Source: Pavlovales sp. CCMP2436 | Lineage: Eukaryota > Haptophyta > Pavlovophyceae > Pavlovales | DNA: 12,562 bases | Assembly (NCBI GenBank): GCA_026770615.1 | Contig: MU631583.1 | Location: forward strand, 36,591 to 49,152 | Direction of reading: 5' to 3' | Shown: positions 1 to 7,590 of the stretch, in pieces | How the letters are laid out: each line of letters begins with the position of its first letter | How positions within the stretch are numbered: the first letter of the stretch is position 1 | Notes under the pieces: model-generated | The model's database searches: none | What the model was told of the DNA's origin: nothing | What the model saw: the letters and a program-made list of their open reading frames with translations, nothing else | Position numbers and translations under genes: made by a program

Positions 1-23
1 AAAAAAAAAAAAAAAAAAAAAAA
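1..23. repeat. Poly-A run at the window edge
   Basis: The first 23 bases are uninterrupted A. A run this pure at the very first base suggests a contig or assembly edge, or a homopolymer where assembly stopped. It could also be a retroposon tail, but nothing to its left can be seen. From 24 to about 120 I see no exon on either strand. Confidence 0.8.
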
Positions 24-121
24 TGACACAGATAGCGTTATTCTACATCGGCCCAACTCCTCCCGGGGAGCGGTGACAAAATTGACCAAAATTCGAATAC
101 AGCATGTTATTGCGAATTGCT

Positions 122-156
122 AGAGTCGAGGCGGTCCACTTCGACGCGGAGAAGTG
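122..156 (-). repeat. Partial copy of the end of IFT144 exon 4, inside the next intron
   Basis: About 34 bases here repeat the last part of IFT144 exon 4 (412-447). They share an identical 17-mer (gagtcgaggcggtccac) and the block cggagaag, separated by a short diverged stretch with one indel. The copy has the same orientation and lies about 290 bp downstream in the sense of the gene. On the minus strand it ends in tctagc, not in the GT of a donor site, so it cannot serve as a normal exon end. It is probably a local duplication. A collapsed or misassembled contig edge is an alternative. Confidence 0.6.
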
Positions 157-231
157 TAATACGGCGATCACATATAATGCAAATCGTGATAATTCTGCAT
201 ACATCTTTGTTGAGATGCGGCAGGGTTGGGG

Positions 232-342
232 GCTTTATTATTATTAATAGTATTATTAGTAGTAGTAGTAGTAGTAATAGTGGTAGTAGTAATAATACTG
301 ATGATAATAGTGATGATGATGATAATAATAATAATAATATAT
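232..342. repeat. ATT/AGT/GAT trinucleotide microsatellite in an IFT144 intron
   Basis: The stretch is built of imperfect runs of att, agt, gat and aat triplets, ending in atatat. Open frames crossing it are homopolymeric (Ser, Asn, Asp or Ile, Thr) and have no protein meaning. It lies in the intron after IFT144 exon 4. Confidence 0.85.
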
Positions 343-383
343 ATCAGCTTGACTTGAACTTGAAACACCGCCAGCCCGAACCC
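343..383 (+). repeat. Dispersed repeat, copy A (fragment)
   Basis: Reading on the plus strand, atcagcttgactt is followed by a diverged gaact block and then acaccgccagcc. The same series occurs on the minus strand of copy C near 4473-4513. The copy lies in the IFT144 intron, just after the microsatellite. Homology may continue to about 410, right up to the exon 4 donor, but becomes too weak there to be sure. Confidence 0.65.
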
Positions 384-410
384 CCCTTTCTTAATATATA
401 TGGGGCTTAC

Positions 411-1722
411 CTGAGTCGAGGCGGTCCACCTTTGTGGCGGAGAAGCGCATGTTGGTCGGCTCGGACTTGAGCATGGTCTGGTTGATGGTGTCGCCGTCCG
501 CGTTTGAAATGGTTACCTGCGAAGAGGGGGGAGGGGGGAGGGTGGAAGGGGGGGAGGAACAACGTTGGGAATCACACACGGGCAGTGACGGGTGTTGCAA
601 CGTGGCAGACACACGTGATATATTGATGTACGTATACATCCAGTGCTTAGCAGGCGGGGACAAGAAGTACCCAGGAGAAATAAAAAATAAAAAATGGTGA
701 CGCCTGCGCTCTGCTCTCGGCCTCATCTGCACCCCCCCCCCCACTTAATCAATTTTGCCAACTTAGGCGTAGCGCGTCGCAGCGCAAAGATCAGCTTGAC
801 TCCGCGGATAGCTAGACCGTCAGCCAAAGCTGAGAGCCCCCCTACACAACTATATTTTTATATGTACATAATTATTTGTATTATTTTTTGTACGCGGCTG
901 TCGGTCACCTGCTTGTCCTCCGAGGCGAGCGCAAGTTTGTTGTCCGCGTTCCACGCGCCGCAGGTGATCCTCTTCACGTGCTTGCCCAGGATGGGCACCT
1001 TCTTCAGCGTGCGTTTGTTGTAGAGCAGCAGGTTGCCCTTCACGTTGCCGATCGCCAGCTGAGCGGGGCGGCGGCAGATTGCGGGGGGTGCGCGGAAGCG
1101 AGGGCGGATCGGGCGTGAGCGAGAGTGCAGACGCGTGCGTGCAGCAAGGGAGCTCGCGGTGAGACGCGGGCGGCGGGCAGCAGCGGCGAAAAGAGCAAAG
1201 GCACACCTGCGGACCCGTAAGCGACCACTTGAGGAAGGTGAGGTCCTTCATGTTGGTGTCGAGGTTGCTCACCTTGTGCTGGTGCGCATCCCACAGCGGC
1301 ACGATGCCCGAATCGCGTTGCAGCACGGCCAACACCTCGCCGTCCTTATCCCAGTCGAGCGCGAGGCACTGCCTGCGCGCACAGGCAGCAAGCAAGCGGA
1401 GGCAGCAAGCACGCGCAGGCATGGCCGCAGGTTGCAAGCACCGGACGGTACCAAGGGGGGGAGGGTGCAGCGCGGTGAGCGAAGGGGCCTCACGCAGTGA
1501 GGTTCTGTGCGACGGGCTACGCGGCGAGCCGCACCCTTGCAGTGGGATCTCGGCGACGGGCTCGCCCTGCCGGTTGGAGATGTTCACGATCCGGCTCGAG
1601 CCTGAGCAGGCCAGGTAGCTGCCGTCGGGGTGCCAGGCAAAGAGCACTGCGCCGAGACCGTTGAGGCTCTTGCCCACGGTGAAGACCTTCTTGAGCTCGA
1701 TCATCCTCATGGTCGTGCTCAT
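411..1722 (-). CDS. IFT144: Intraflagellar transport protein IFT144 (WDR19), 5' part, four exons seen
   Basis: The gene encodes a WD40-repeat subunit of the IFT-A complex, which carries retrograde traffic in cilia and flagella. Exons, in transcript order, are 1722-1535, 1372-1207, 1058-909 and 516-411. Introns are 1534-1373 (GTGCGG donor), 1206-1059 (GTGTGC), 908-517 (GTGACC) and one starting at 410 (GTAAGC) that leaves the window. Every acceptor is AG. Joined, the exons keep frame for about 203 residues, with phases 2, 0, 0 and 1. Diagnostic stretches are [13 protein letters not shown] (exon 2), [12 protein letters not shown] and [15 protein letters not shown] (exon 3), and [19 protein letters not shown] (exon 4). 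They follow the order of animal and algal WDR19 and cover the first few WD40 blades. Family members are about 1,300 residues long, so roughly the first sixth is present. Start: Met codons lie at 1722, 1710 and 1704. I took the first, but the last would match the short N-termini of homologues better. Everything beyond DRLDSG is off the left edge; 1-405 holds no recognisable next exon. Confidence is high in the identity and good in the splice sites. Confidence 0.92.
769..849 (+). repeat. Dispersed repeat, copy B
   Basis: This copy begins with gtagcgcgtcgcagcgc, followed by agatcagcttgact, a ctagaccg block, cagcca and a gagcccccctac block. The same series in the same order is found on the minus strand of copy C (about 4438-4545), with small indels and a missing AT-rich segment. 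The 14-mer agatcagcttgact is identical in both. It sits in IFT144 intron 3. Confidence 0.7.
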
Positions 1723-2064
1723 GGTTGAGCCCCCGCCCGCGCAGCGCGCCCTTGCACCCCCGCGCGCACCTGGCGCACACTAACGGCAAGGGCAAGCGGG
1801 CAGCCAGATGCTGTCGCAATTTAAAGTAAATTTAAAAATTAATTAAATTCTTCACCCCTCGCCGGGAACTCGGGAAGGGGCTCAGGATTGATGGGAGGAG
1901 ATCACCGCTCCCCTCCTCCTCCCCCCCCCCCATCCCCCATCCCGCCTGCTATCCTGGCGGACAATTAACCTGCGTCGCCCGATTTAAAATAAAATTCAGC
2001 CCCATCTCCGAGCCTGAAGAAGTCAGAGCAAGAAGCCCCCCGCGCTGGTGTGCGGGCGGGCACA
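1723..2064. promoter_or_regulatory. Divergent intergenic region between IFT144 and NOT2
   Basis: This 342-bp stretch separates the start codons of two divergently transcribed genes, so it should hold both promoters and both 5' leaders. Two AT-rich blocks stand out in otherwise GC-rich DNA. Around 1819-1852 there are repeated attta/tttaaa words. Around 1981-1997 there is another tttaaaataaaa block, about 70-85 bases before the NOT2 start. A C-rich tract lies at about 1914-1940. No classical TATA box position can be assigned without transcript starts. Confidence 0.55.
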
Positions 2065-3924
2065 ATGTACTTCTACCAGAACCAAAGAGGAGACGGTATG
2101 CAGGAGGTGCGTGAGAACTGCGCTGGTTGCCCCTTCGCCGCGCCCGCCTGCCCCGTGCGCGCGGTACGAGCCGCGTAAGAATCCTCCGCTCAAGCCTGGC
2201 CGCGTCCTTTGCCCGCGCGCGCCCGTCCGCAGCCGCAGCAGGGTGGCCTGGCGACGCCGCCCAACATGGGCCCGATGCTACCTGGCGGTATGCCCTTTGG
2301 CGGCATGCCCGGCGCGGCCAACGCTGCGAACAACCGCCTCGGCGCGCAGCAGTTTGCGGGCATGGGCGGTGCCTTTCCGATGAACAGGGCAGCCATCAAC
2401 GCCAACATGGGCGTGCTGCGCGGCAACGCGGCATGCGGATCTAACGGGTTCGGCGGGATGGGGGCGAGCATGCGCACCAACGCGCCTGGACAGGGCGGGA
2501 TGCCCATGGGCAACCCGTTCATGTGCGGCATGATGGGCGCATCCGGCGGTATGCAGGGCGGCTACTCGCAGAACAACGACCTGCTCGCGATGATAAACAA
2601 GGGCGGCATGGGCATGGGGCCGGGCGGGCTGGGCGATCTGGGGGGCGCGGATGTCGCTGGCGGACCGCAGTTCGACATGTCGGACTTCCCCGCGCTCGCG
2701 AACCGCGTCGCTATGACGCTGCAGCAACAGCCGCCGCCGCCGCCCGGCATGCACCGAGCAGCGGTGACCGCGTTGCAACAGCAGGAACCCGAGTTCGCAA
2801 TCCAGAGCGAAGACTTCCCGGCGTTGCCCGGCGTCGCTTCCGCTGCCAAGGGGCCCCAGATGTTCGGACAGCCTGGCGGGCTGGGCGGCTTGCAGCAGCA
2901 GGGGTTGCAGGGCATGTCGATGGGAGGGGACACGCGGCACCTCCGGCAGCACATGCAGTCCCCCATGGAGCACGTGCACGCGCTCGCGGCGCAGCACGCA
3001 CAGGCGGCGCAGCTCAAGGCGCGCGGTGGCGGCTTTGGGGGCAGCGGCGGTGGCTGCGAGAGCGCGAGCTTTGCGGATCCGTGGAGCTTGCTCGGGCTGC
3101 TGAACGTGATCCGCGTGACGGACGCGGACCTCAACTATCTGGCGCTGGGGACCGACCTCACCTCGCTCGGACTCAACCTCAACTCGCCCGAGTGCCTCTA
3201 CGGTGCGCGCCGCGCCACGCCGCCCTGCTCTGCGTGCTTTTTTTTCTCTTTTTTTTCGCGCCAGTACCTCCTCGCGCGCACTGCAACACCCGCTCGCCCA
3301 CACGCACCCCTTTCCCTCCCCGCTGCTTTTTGTTTTGCGTCGCGCGCAGGGACATTCGCGTCTCCGTGGGCGGACGGGCCAGTGAGAAGCGACCCGGAGT
3401 ACTGCCTGCCGCAGTGCTACTACATGCAGCCGCCCGCGCTCAAGACGTCTCACTTCGGCAAGTTCCAGCTTGAGACTCTCTTCTACATCTTCTACAACAT
3501 GCCGCGCGACACGCTCCAGGCCTACGCCGCCACCGAGCTTTACAACCGCGAATGGCGGTACCACAAGGACCTTAAGCTGTGGTTCACGCGCTCCAACGCC
3601 CAGCCCGGGACAGACGACGGGTGCGCGCCTCTCCCCCCTTCCCCCCCTCTCCCCCTGCTCCCCCTGCTCTCCACCCTCCTCTCCCCCTCTCCTCCCATTT
3701 ATTTTTTTGTGCCTGCGGCTCACGCGAATATCTCGACCGCCGCCCACCGCCCCCTTTGCGCGCGCAGAAAGGGGCAGTACGTCTTCTTCGACATCAACGC
3801 CTGGGAGAAGAAGATGTTCCAGGGCTCGCACACCGCAGGCGGCGCGGGCTCGTCGAGCGGCGACGGCGACGCCGAGCTGAGTGTGGGAATGGACGACAGT
3901 AGCGCGCTGCTCTCTCACTCCTAA
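2065..3924 (+). CDS. CNOT2: CCR4-NOT complex subunit 2 (CNOT2/NOT2), four exons
   Basis: NOT2 is a scaffold subunit of the CCR4-NOT deadenylase complex; its C-terminal NOT box pairs with NOT3/NOT5 and docks on NOT1. Exons are 2065-2106, 2233-3202, 3350-3620 and 3768-3924. Donors are GTGCGT, GTGCGC and GTGCGC; acceptors are all CGCAG. The joined frame gives 479 residues ending in TAA. The start is ATG 2065 with A at -3. It encodes a short Gln-containing exon (MYFYQNQRGDGMQE) that enters the long frame in phase. Residues 15-150 are Gly/Met/Gln-rich and probably disordered. Two short conserved NOT2 segments follow: DMSDFPAL (about 162) and EDFPALPG (207). The C-terminal NOT domain spans about 290-445, starting at DPWSLLGLL (296). 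It includes LTSLGLNLNSPECLY, FASPWADGP, FQLETLFYIFYNMPRD, ELYNREWRYHKDLKLWFTR and GQYVFFDINAWEKK. All are in the order seen in animal CNOT2. The last 35 residues are Ser/Gly/Asp-rich. The length is close to the human protein (about 540). Introns 2 and 3 are each 147 nt and open in frame, so exon 1 and the splice choices deserve transcript support. Confidence 0.93.
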
Positions 3925-4437
3925 CGCTCATCTCCGGTGGACTGAGCGAGGCGCGCTCGTCCGCCCCGAAAAGGCGCAGCACCGAGCTCACAGCTCGAGT
4001 TGCGCGCTCGGCGGCTACCCGCGGCGTCCACACACGCCGCGGGCGCGCTGGCCGAGCGCTTGTGCCATTTTGAACACTACGACTGCGAAGACCTCCCAAG
4101 GCACCGTCGCCGACCCTCTGGCTTGCCGGCTGGGGGGGGCGGCGGCTCCACGGAGCGGACCGCAAGCAGCTTGCTGCCAGCAGGGCTGCGCGCCAGGTCA
4201 TCGATGCGCGATGACCAGGCGTGCAGCGTGAGCCACCTCGGCTCAACGCGCCCTGCGGCGCCGGCTGCTTTGGGCCTCAAAAACTCACCTCGAAGATATC
4301 ACTTGTCGCAGCGCTGCGCGTGCGCCGCGTCACGCGGTGTCATGCGCGCGACAGTGAGCACGCAGTTATAACTGCATGACTCCCTGCTTTCAATTATTTT
4401 AATAACTGACTCATGAGTAGATTTAGTATGACTCAGT
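3925..4437. other. NOT2 3' flank, no gene seen
   Basis: This GC-rich stretch follows the NOT2 stop. Open frames on both strands are Arg/Ala/Pro-rich, look like composition artefacts and resemble no family I know. It should contain the NOT2 3' UTR and cleavage site. At its right end is a perfect 14-bp palindrome, gcagttataactgc (4362-4375). Immediately after that the composition changes sharply to AT-rich. Confidence 0.5.
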
Positions 4438-4546
4438 AAGATGTAGGGCTCCAGATTCTGAAATAAATTTAGATTCTGGCTGGCGGTGTGTCGAGTTCCG
4501 AAGTCAAGCTGATCTAACTTCTTAGCGCTCCGACGCAGCTACTCCG
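4438..4546 (-). repeat. Dispersed repeat, copy C (longest copy)
   Basis: On the minus strand this reads gtagctgcgtcggagcg, agatcagcttgact, then a tcggaact block, acaccgccagcc, an AT-rich segment and ggagccctacatctt. Copies A and B in the IFT144 introns carry pieces of the same series in the same order, on the opposite strand. No open frame runs through it and no ends or target duplications are clear, so its class is unknown. Confidence 0.7.
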
Positions 4547-4574
4547 GTCCCACTCCTGAGAAGGATCCTATTCG

Positions 4575-4591
4575 ATCCTACTAAGTAGGAT
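4575..4591. repeat. 17-bp palindrome, family copy 1
   Basis: atcctact-a-agtaggat is a perfect 8+1+8 palindrome. Three related palindromes occur within the next 630 bp, giving a consensus ATCCTAYT-N-ARTAGGAT. A half-site, tcctatt, lies just upstream at 4566-4572. Confidence 0.75.
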
Positions 4592-4751
4592 GGGGCGGCA
4601 CGGTCGCCGTGTGTCTCTACTTCGTTCTCCTGAGCTGAGCCTTAGAACGTAGGGTCTCAAGATGCCAATAAAAAGCCTCGACCCTTCGCTGAGCACGCAA
4701 TAACTAATTTAACATAAGTAATTAAATGTCAAAAGTTATTCATTTGACATG

Positions 4752-4766
4752 TCCTATTAAATAGGA
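4752..4766. repeat. 15-bp palindrome, family copy 2
   Basis: tcctatt-a-aatagga is a perfect 7+1+7 palindrome matching the core of the copy at 4575. A half-site, aataggat, follows about 20 bp downstream (near 4783-4790). Confidence 0.75.
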
Positions 4767-4960
4767 TATGGCCAAGGGATGACCAATAGGATTGTGACTA
4801 AGTCCCCCTAGGGCTGCACCAGGGGCGAGTTAGGCAAATCTGAGGGTACGTAGGCTGCACCACATGCTCAGAATACGTGGCGAGCTATCAGCATCCCCGG
4901 CGTGGCGTGCGACACACGCTGCTGGCACGTGCGCCCACATGCCCGAATTCGGCCTCCATG

Positions 4961-5017
4961 CTTCTTCTTCTTCTTCTTCTTCTTCTTCTTCTTTTTTTTT
5001 TTTTTTTTTTTTTTTTT
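4961..5017. repeat. CTT repeat running into a 26-base T run
   Basis: About ten CTT units lead directly into 26 consecutive T. Read on the minus strand this is poly-A followed by (GAA)n, which is what the tail end of a retroposed RNA can look like. The sequence to its right (5018-5215) shows no tRNA-type internal promoter that I can recognise, so a SINE is only a possibility. Confidence 0.8.
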
Positions 5018-5168
5018 AAGTAATTTCAATAGATTATAACGGATCAACGGTAGGCCGCATCATCAATCTGATTGAATCCTGGCTATCCCCAGGATGTGGC
5101 GTCCACGGCAATGTGCGGCGACCCTAGGTCCCCGCCGCGCGGTTCGTTGGCTACAGCGTGCCGAACCC

Positions 5169-5203
5169 ATCCTACTCAATAGGATAATTAGACTATTTAA
5201 TAG
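5169..5203. repeat. 17-bp palindrome, family copy 3, with a degenerate copy 4
   Basis: atcctact-c-aataggat (5169-5185) is an 8+1+8 palindrome with one mismatched pair. It is followed eight bases later by ctatt-t-aatag (5193-5203), a shorter 5+1+5 version of the same core. Together with the copies at 4575 and 4752 they form a local family. Confidence 0.7.
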
Positions 5204-5447
5204 GCGCAGGGGTGGTACCGACTCTAGACGCGCTACGCCGAACGAAGCGGAGAACTGGTAGAATAAAATAATTATTTAAATATTTCCATTCTTTATAACA
5301 AGTACAACTAACTAAATAATTAGTGACTCGAAGCCACCACACTCCACAGCAGGTGCAGTGCCAGTCCATACTGGCCAATTTTGCATCATTGCAATTATTT
5401 TTTGAGAAACTCAAGGCGGAATACGCCATACGCGGTCTGGATCAGAT

Positions 5448-5668
5448 TTCCTGTGCGGGCGTATTATTTGCTTTCCTACCCGGCCGCTCCGCAAAAAATC
5501 TGATCGGCCCCTTCCGCCACCCAAAGCGGATCGGCCGCCCTTCCCGCTTCCGCTACTCAAAGGCCAAACGGCGGTGGAGCCGTCCGACGCAGGTCAACGA
5601 CACAGTGCGCTCCAGCCTAAGGGCAGAACGGGGAGCCGTACAGAAAAAACAAATACGCCCGCACAGGA
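5448..5668. mobile_element. MITE-like element with inverted ends, 221 bp
   Basis: The left end tcctgtgcgggcgtatt (5448-5464) recurs inverted at the right end, with 16-17 matching bases. The similarity then continues inwards for about another 15-20 bases with small gaps (ttgctttcctacccggc against ttgttttttctgtacggc). The interior has no coding sequence, which fits a non-autonomous DNA transposon or foldback element. No convincing target-site duplication flanks these ends (atcagatt on the left, gatgcaga on the right). A second inverted pair, gatcagatt (5439-5447) and aatctgatc (5498-5506), lies at its left side. The true borders may therefore be slightly outside. Confidence 0.6.
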
Positions 5669-5772
5669 GATGCAGAGACTGACATCCGACGGGAAGTCCT
5701 GCACTAATATCTGATAGTGATAGCTTAACATTTGTAATGAATGTACACATGTCCATCGGGTCGGGTCATTTC

Positions 5773-6918
5773 TTATAGCTGCCCGAGGGGTACGCGCATA
5801 GCCGGCTCCTGCACCGGGCCGCGCAGGGAGGCGACGGTGCCGGCAATGTCGGAGTCTGAGAGCGGTCCGAAGAGGTGCGCGACCACGCGCTCGACGTCGA
5901 GCTCCTCGACCGTCGCGGGCCGCCATGCTGGCTTTTGGTCTTTGTCGACGAGCACCGCTCTGATCCCCTCGAAGAAGTCGCTCGGAGGGCTGCCGTTGGC
6001 CGGGAGCGCGGTGAGCTTTTGCGCGAGCTCGTACTCGCGCGCAAGGCAGTCGCGCAACGGCCGCCCCTCGCTCTGCCGCAGCAGGTGCAAGATGGCCACC
6101 AGGCTGGTTGGAGAGAGCTTCCTCAGCGTGCCGAGGGTGGCCGTGGCCCACTCGCTCTGCTCGAGCTCGAGCGCGGCGACGATCTCGCGCACCGAGCCCG
6201 CGCCAAAGCAGCGCTCGATCGCAGGTGCGTTCAGTTCGAGCGAGTGCCCCGCGCTCATGGCTGGCGGCGGCTCGGCGTCGCGCCCGAGCGCGCGCAGGCG
6301 CGCGTCAACATCCTGCGCGGAGCCACAGTCGCTGAGCGCCTCCTCGAGCTCGGGCACGCGCGCGGACGGGACGAAGTGCGTGGCCAGCCCTAGCCTGCAC
6401 GCGTCGCGCGCGCCGATGCGCGCGCCAGTGAGCCCGAGGAAGGTGCCGGCACGCCCAGGGAGTGCATTCAAGAAGTGCGAGGCGCCGACGTCGGGGAAGA
6501 AGCCGATGGCGGCCTCAGGCATCGCGAACACGGTCCGCTCGGTCGCGACCCTAAATTTGCCGTGCACGCTCAAGCCAGCGCCGCCGCCCATCACGACACC
6601 GTCCCAAACTGAGACCTGCGTCTTCGGGAACTCAGCGAGTTCTGCGTTGAGGGCATACTCATCCGCGAAAAAGCTGCGCGCAAGCGAGCCGCCAGCGAGC
6701 GCGTCCTGCGCGACCGCCTTCACGTCACCGCCACAGCAAAAGGCCTTGCCGCCCGCGCCCTCCACGAGCAGCACGCGGCACTCGTCGCGCTCGGACGCGC
6801 ACGCAGCGAGCAGGCCGCGCAGCTCGCACACCATCTCGAAGTTGAGGGCGTTTAGCGCGGCGGGTCGGGTGAGCGTGCACGCGACCAGCCGGCCGCGCCG
6901 CGTGATCTGCAGCGCCAT
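5773..6918 (-). CDS. HIBCH: 3-hydroxyisobutyryl-CoA hydrolase (HIBCH), intronless
   Basis: The enzyme cleaves 3-hydroxyisobutyryl-CoA to 3-hydroxyisobutyrate and CoA in valine breakdown. It belongs to the crotonase (enoyl-CoA hydratase/isomerase) superfamily. The product is 381 residues. The fold starts at once (LVACTLTRPAALNALNFEM). Next come the first oxyanion-hole segment GGKAFCCGGDVKAV (56-69) and the second, MGGGAGLSVHG (110-120). The family signature FRVATERTVFAMPE...GFFPDVG follows, with the expected acidic catalytic residues Glu135 and Asp143. Later motifs SPTSL and FFEGIRAVLVDKDQKPAW are typical of HIBCH rather than enoyl-CoA hydratase. Start: 6918 is the first ATG in this frame, although the frame stays open to 7149. 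Human HIBCH has a mitochondrial presequence; this start leaves none. The C-terminus is VPLGQL, not a standard peroxisomal signal. The compartment is therefore unresolved. A 5' targeting exon could exist but is not seen. No introns are needed, unlike its neighbours. Confidence 0.93.
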   Translation of the reverse strand: MALQITRRGRLVACTLTRPAALNALNFEMVCELRGLLAACASERDECRVLLVEGAGGKAFCCGGDVKAVAQDALAGGSLARSFFADEYALNAELAEFPKTQVSVWDGVVMGGGAGLSVHGKFRVATERTVFAMPEAAIGFFPDVGASHFLNALPGRAGTFLGLTGARIGARDACRLGLATHFVPSARVPELEEALSDCGSAQDVDARLRALGRDAEPPPAMSAGHSLELNAPAIERCFGAGSVREIVAALELEQSEWATATLGTLRKLSPTSLVAILHLLRQSEGRPLRDCLAREYELAQKLTALPANGSPPSDFFEGIRAVLVDKDQKPAWRPATVEELDVERVVAHLFGPLSDSDIAGTVASLRGPVQEPAMRVPLGQL

Positions 6919-7014
6919 GCGAGCGCGAACGCAGCGAGCTAAGCGTTGGGTCCGATCCTCATAACAGTCGGGAGGGTGAACCGATTTTTTTCGGTTGTGC
7001 TGTCGCAAAAGATG

Positions 7015-7066
7015 CCCTCCGGGGGCCCTCCGGGGGCCCTCCCGGGGGGCCCCTACCCGGGAGGGG
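7015..7066. repeat. GC-only direct and inverted repeats
   Basis: ccctccggggg occurs twice in tandem (7015-7025 and 7026-7036). It is followed by a perfect 10-bp inverted repeat, ccctcccggg (7037-7046) and cccgggaggg (7056-7065), around a 9-base loop. It lies about 100-150 bp upstream of the HIBCH start codon, so it would sit in that gene's promoter or leader. Confidence 0.75.
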
Positions 7067-7265
7067 TGACATTGAGAGACGGTCGTCCTGCCCGGACATG
7101 GTGGTCTTGACGAACAGTCATCCCGCCCGGACACCGTCGTGGCGCACAATCGACTGAAGTACCCCGCTGCGCATGCGGAGCAGCTTCAGATTTCGGCTTG
7201 CGTTCAGGTGCAACCGGGGGCTCCCGGGCAAGCGCCGAAACGCGCTAGCCGAAATATAATATGTA

Positions 7266-7396
7266 TGTATCGGATTCCCCCCCCCCTTGGCATCGGAACA
7301 CCAGCAATAACCAAACGCACCCCCCTCCCCCCAACCCCGCCCCCCCCCCGACCAAACACTGACACATACTGACACACACACAGAAATACACACACA
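7266..7396. repeat. C-homopolymer and CA-repeat low-complexity tract
   Basis: Several runs of 7-10 C alternate with short spacers, then (CA)n stretches follow (about 7374-7396). Open frames through it are Pro/Thr or Gly/Val/Cys repeats without protein meaning. Confidence 0.8.
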
Positions 7397-7590
7397 CGCA
7401 GAGCCGTGTCAGAGGCAGCGCTCGCGACGCGTGTGGCATACACGTGTGGGGCGCCCACCGCGTCAACCGTCCTCGCGTTCCCGTCTTAGGTTTGTGTGGT
7501 GATGTGGGCTGGGCTCACGTTTAAAAATTATGGTAGATGATCTCGGACGCCGGAACGGGTGCACGCAGGCGTCGAGCGAGCTCGTGCTGA

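Larger units (their letters stand above)
4547..5447. other. AT-richer gene-free region with short repeats
   Basis: Composition here is clearly less GC-rich than the flanking genes. Apart from the palindromes and the CTT/T tract listed separately, I see a small hairpin (atcctgg/ccaggat, about 5077-5099) and no coding sequence. Short open frames on either strand have stops and no recognisable domains. It looks like accumulated repeat debris between the convergently oriented NOT2 and HIBCH genes. Confidence 0.5.

Noticed and set aside
117..470. Ser/Asn/Asp-repeat open frame
   Set aside because: It is produced by a trinucleotide microsatellite within an IFT144 intron.
2278..3918. 546-codon open frame on the minus strand
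   Set aside because: It lies entirely opposite NOT2, is Arg/Ala/Val-rich and passes through introns. It is a shadow frame of GC-rich coding DNA.
5100..5165. tRNA or SINE internal promoter (ggttcg motif)
   Set aside because: No full B box, no A box at the right distance and no cloverleaf could be found.
4575..5203. CRISPR-like array of repeats
   Set aside because: The palindromes are short, irregularly spaced and not separated by uniform spacers, and the DNA is eukaryotic.
5323..5682. 119-codon plus-strand frame
   Set aside because: It runs across the MITE-like element and its inverted ends, with no recognisable domain.
5741..6964. 407-codon open frame on the plus strand
   Set aside because: It is opposite HIBCH, which has clear homology and catalytic motifs. 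Ser/Arg/Pro-rich composition without any domain marks it as a shadow.
7015..7066. Transcription terminator
   Set aside because: The GC-rich hairpins look like bacterial terminators, but this is a spliced eukaryotic genome and the site lies upstream of HIBCH.
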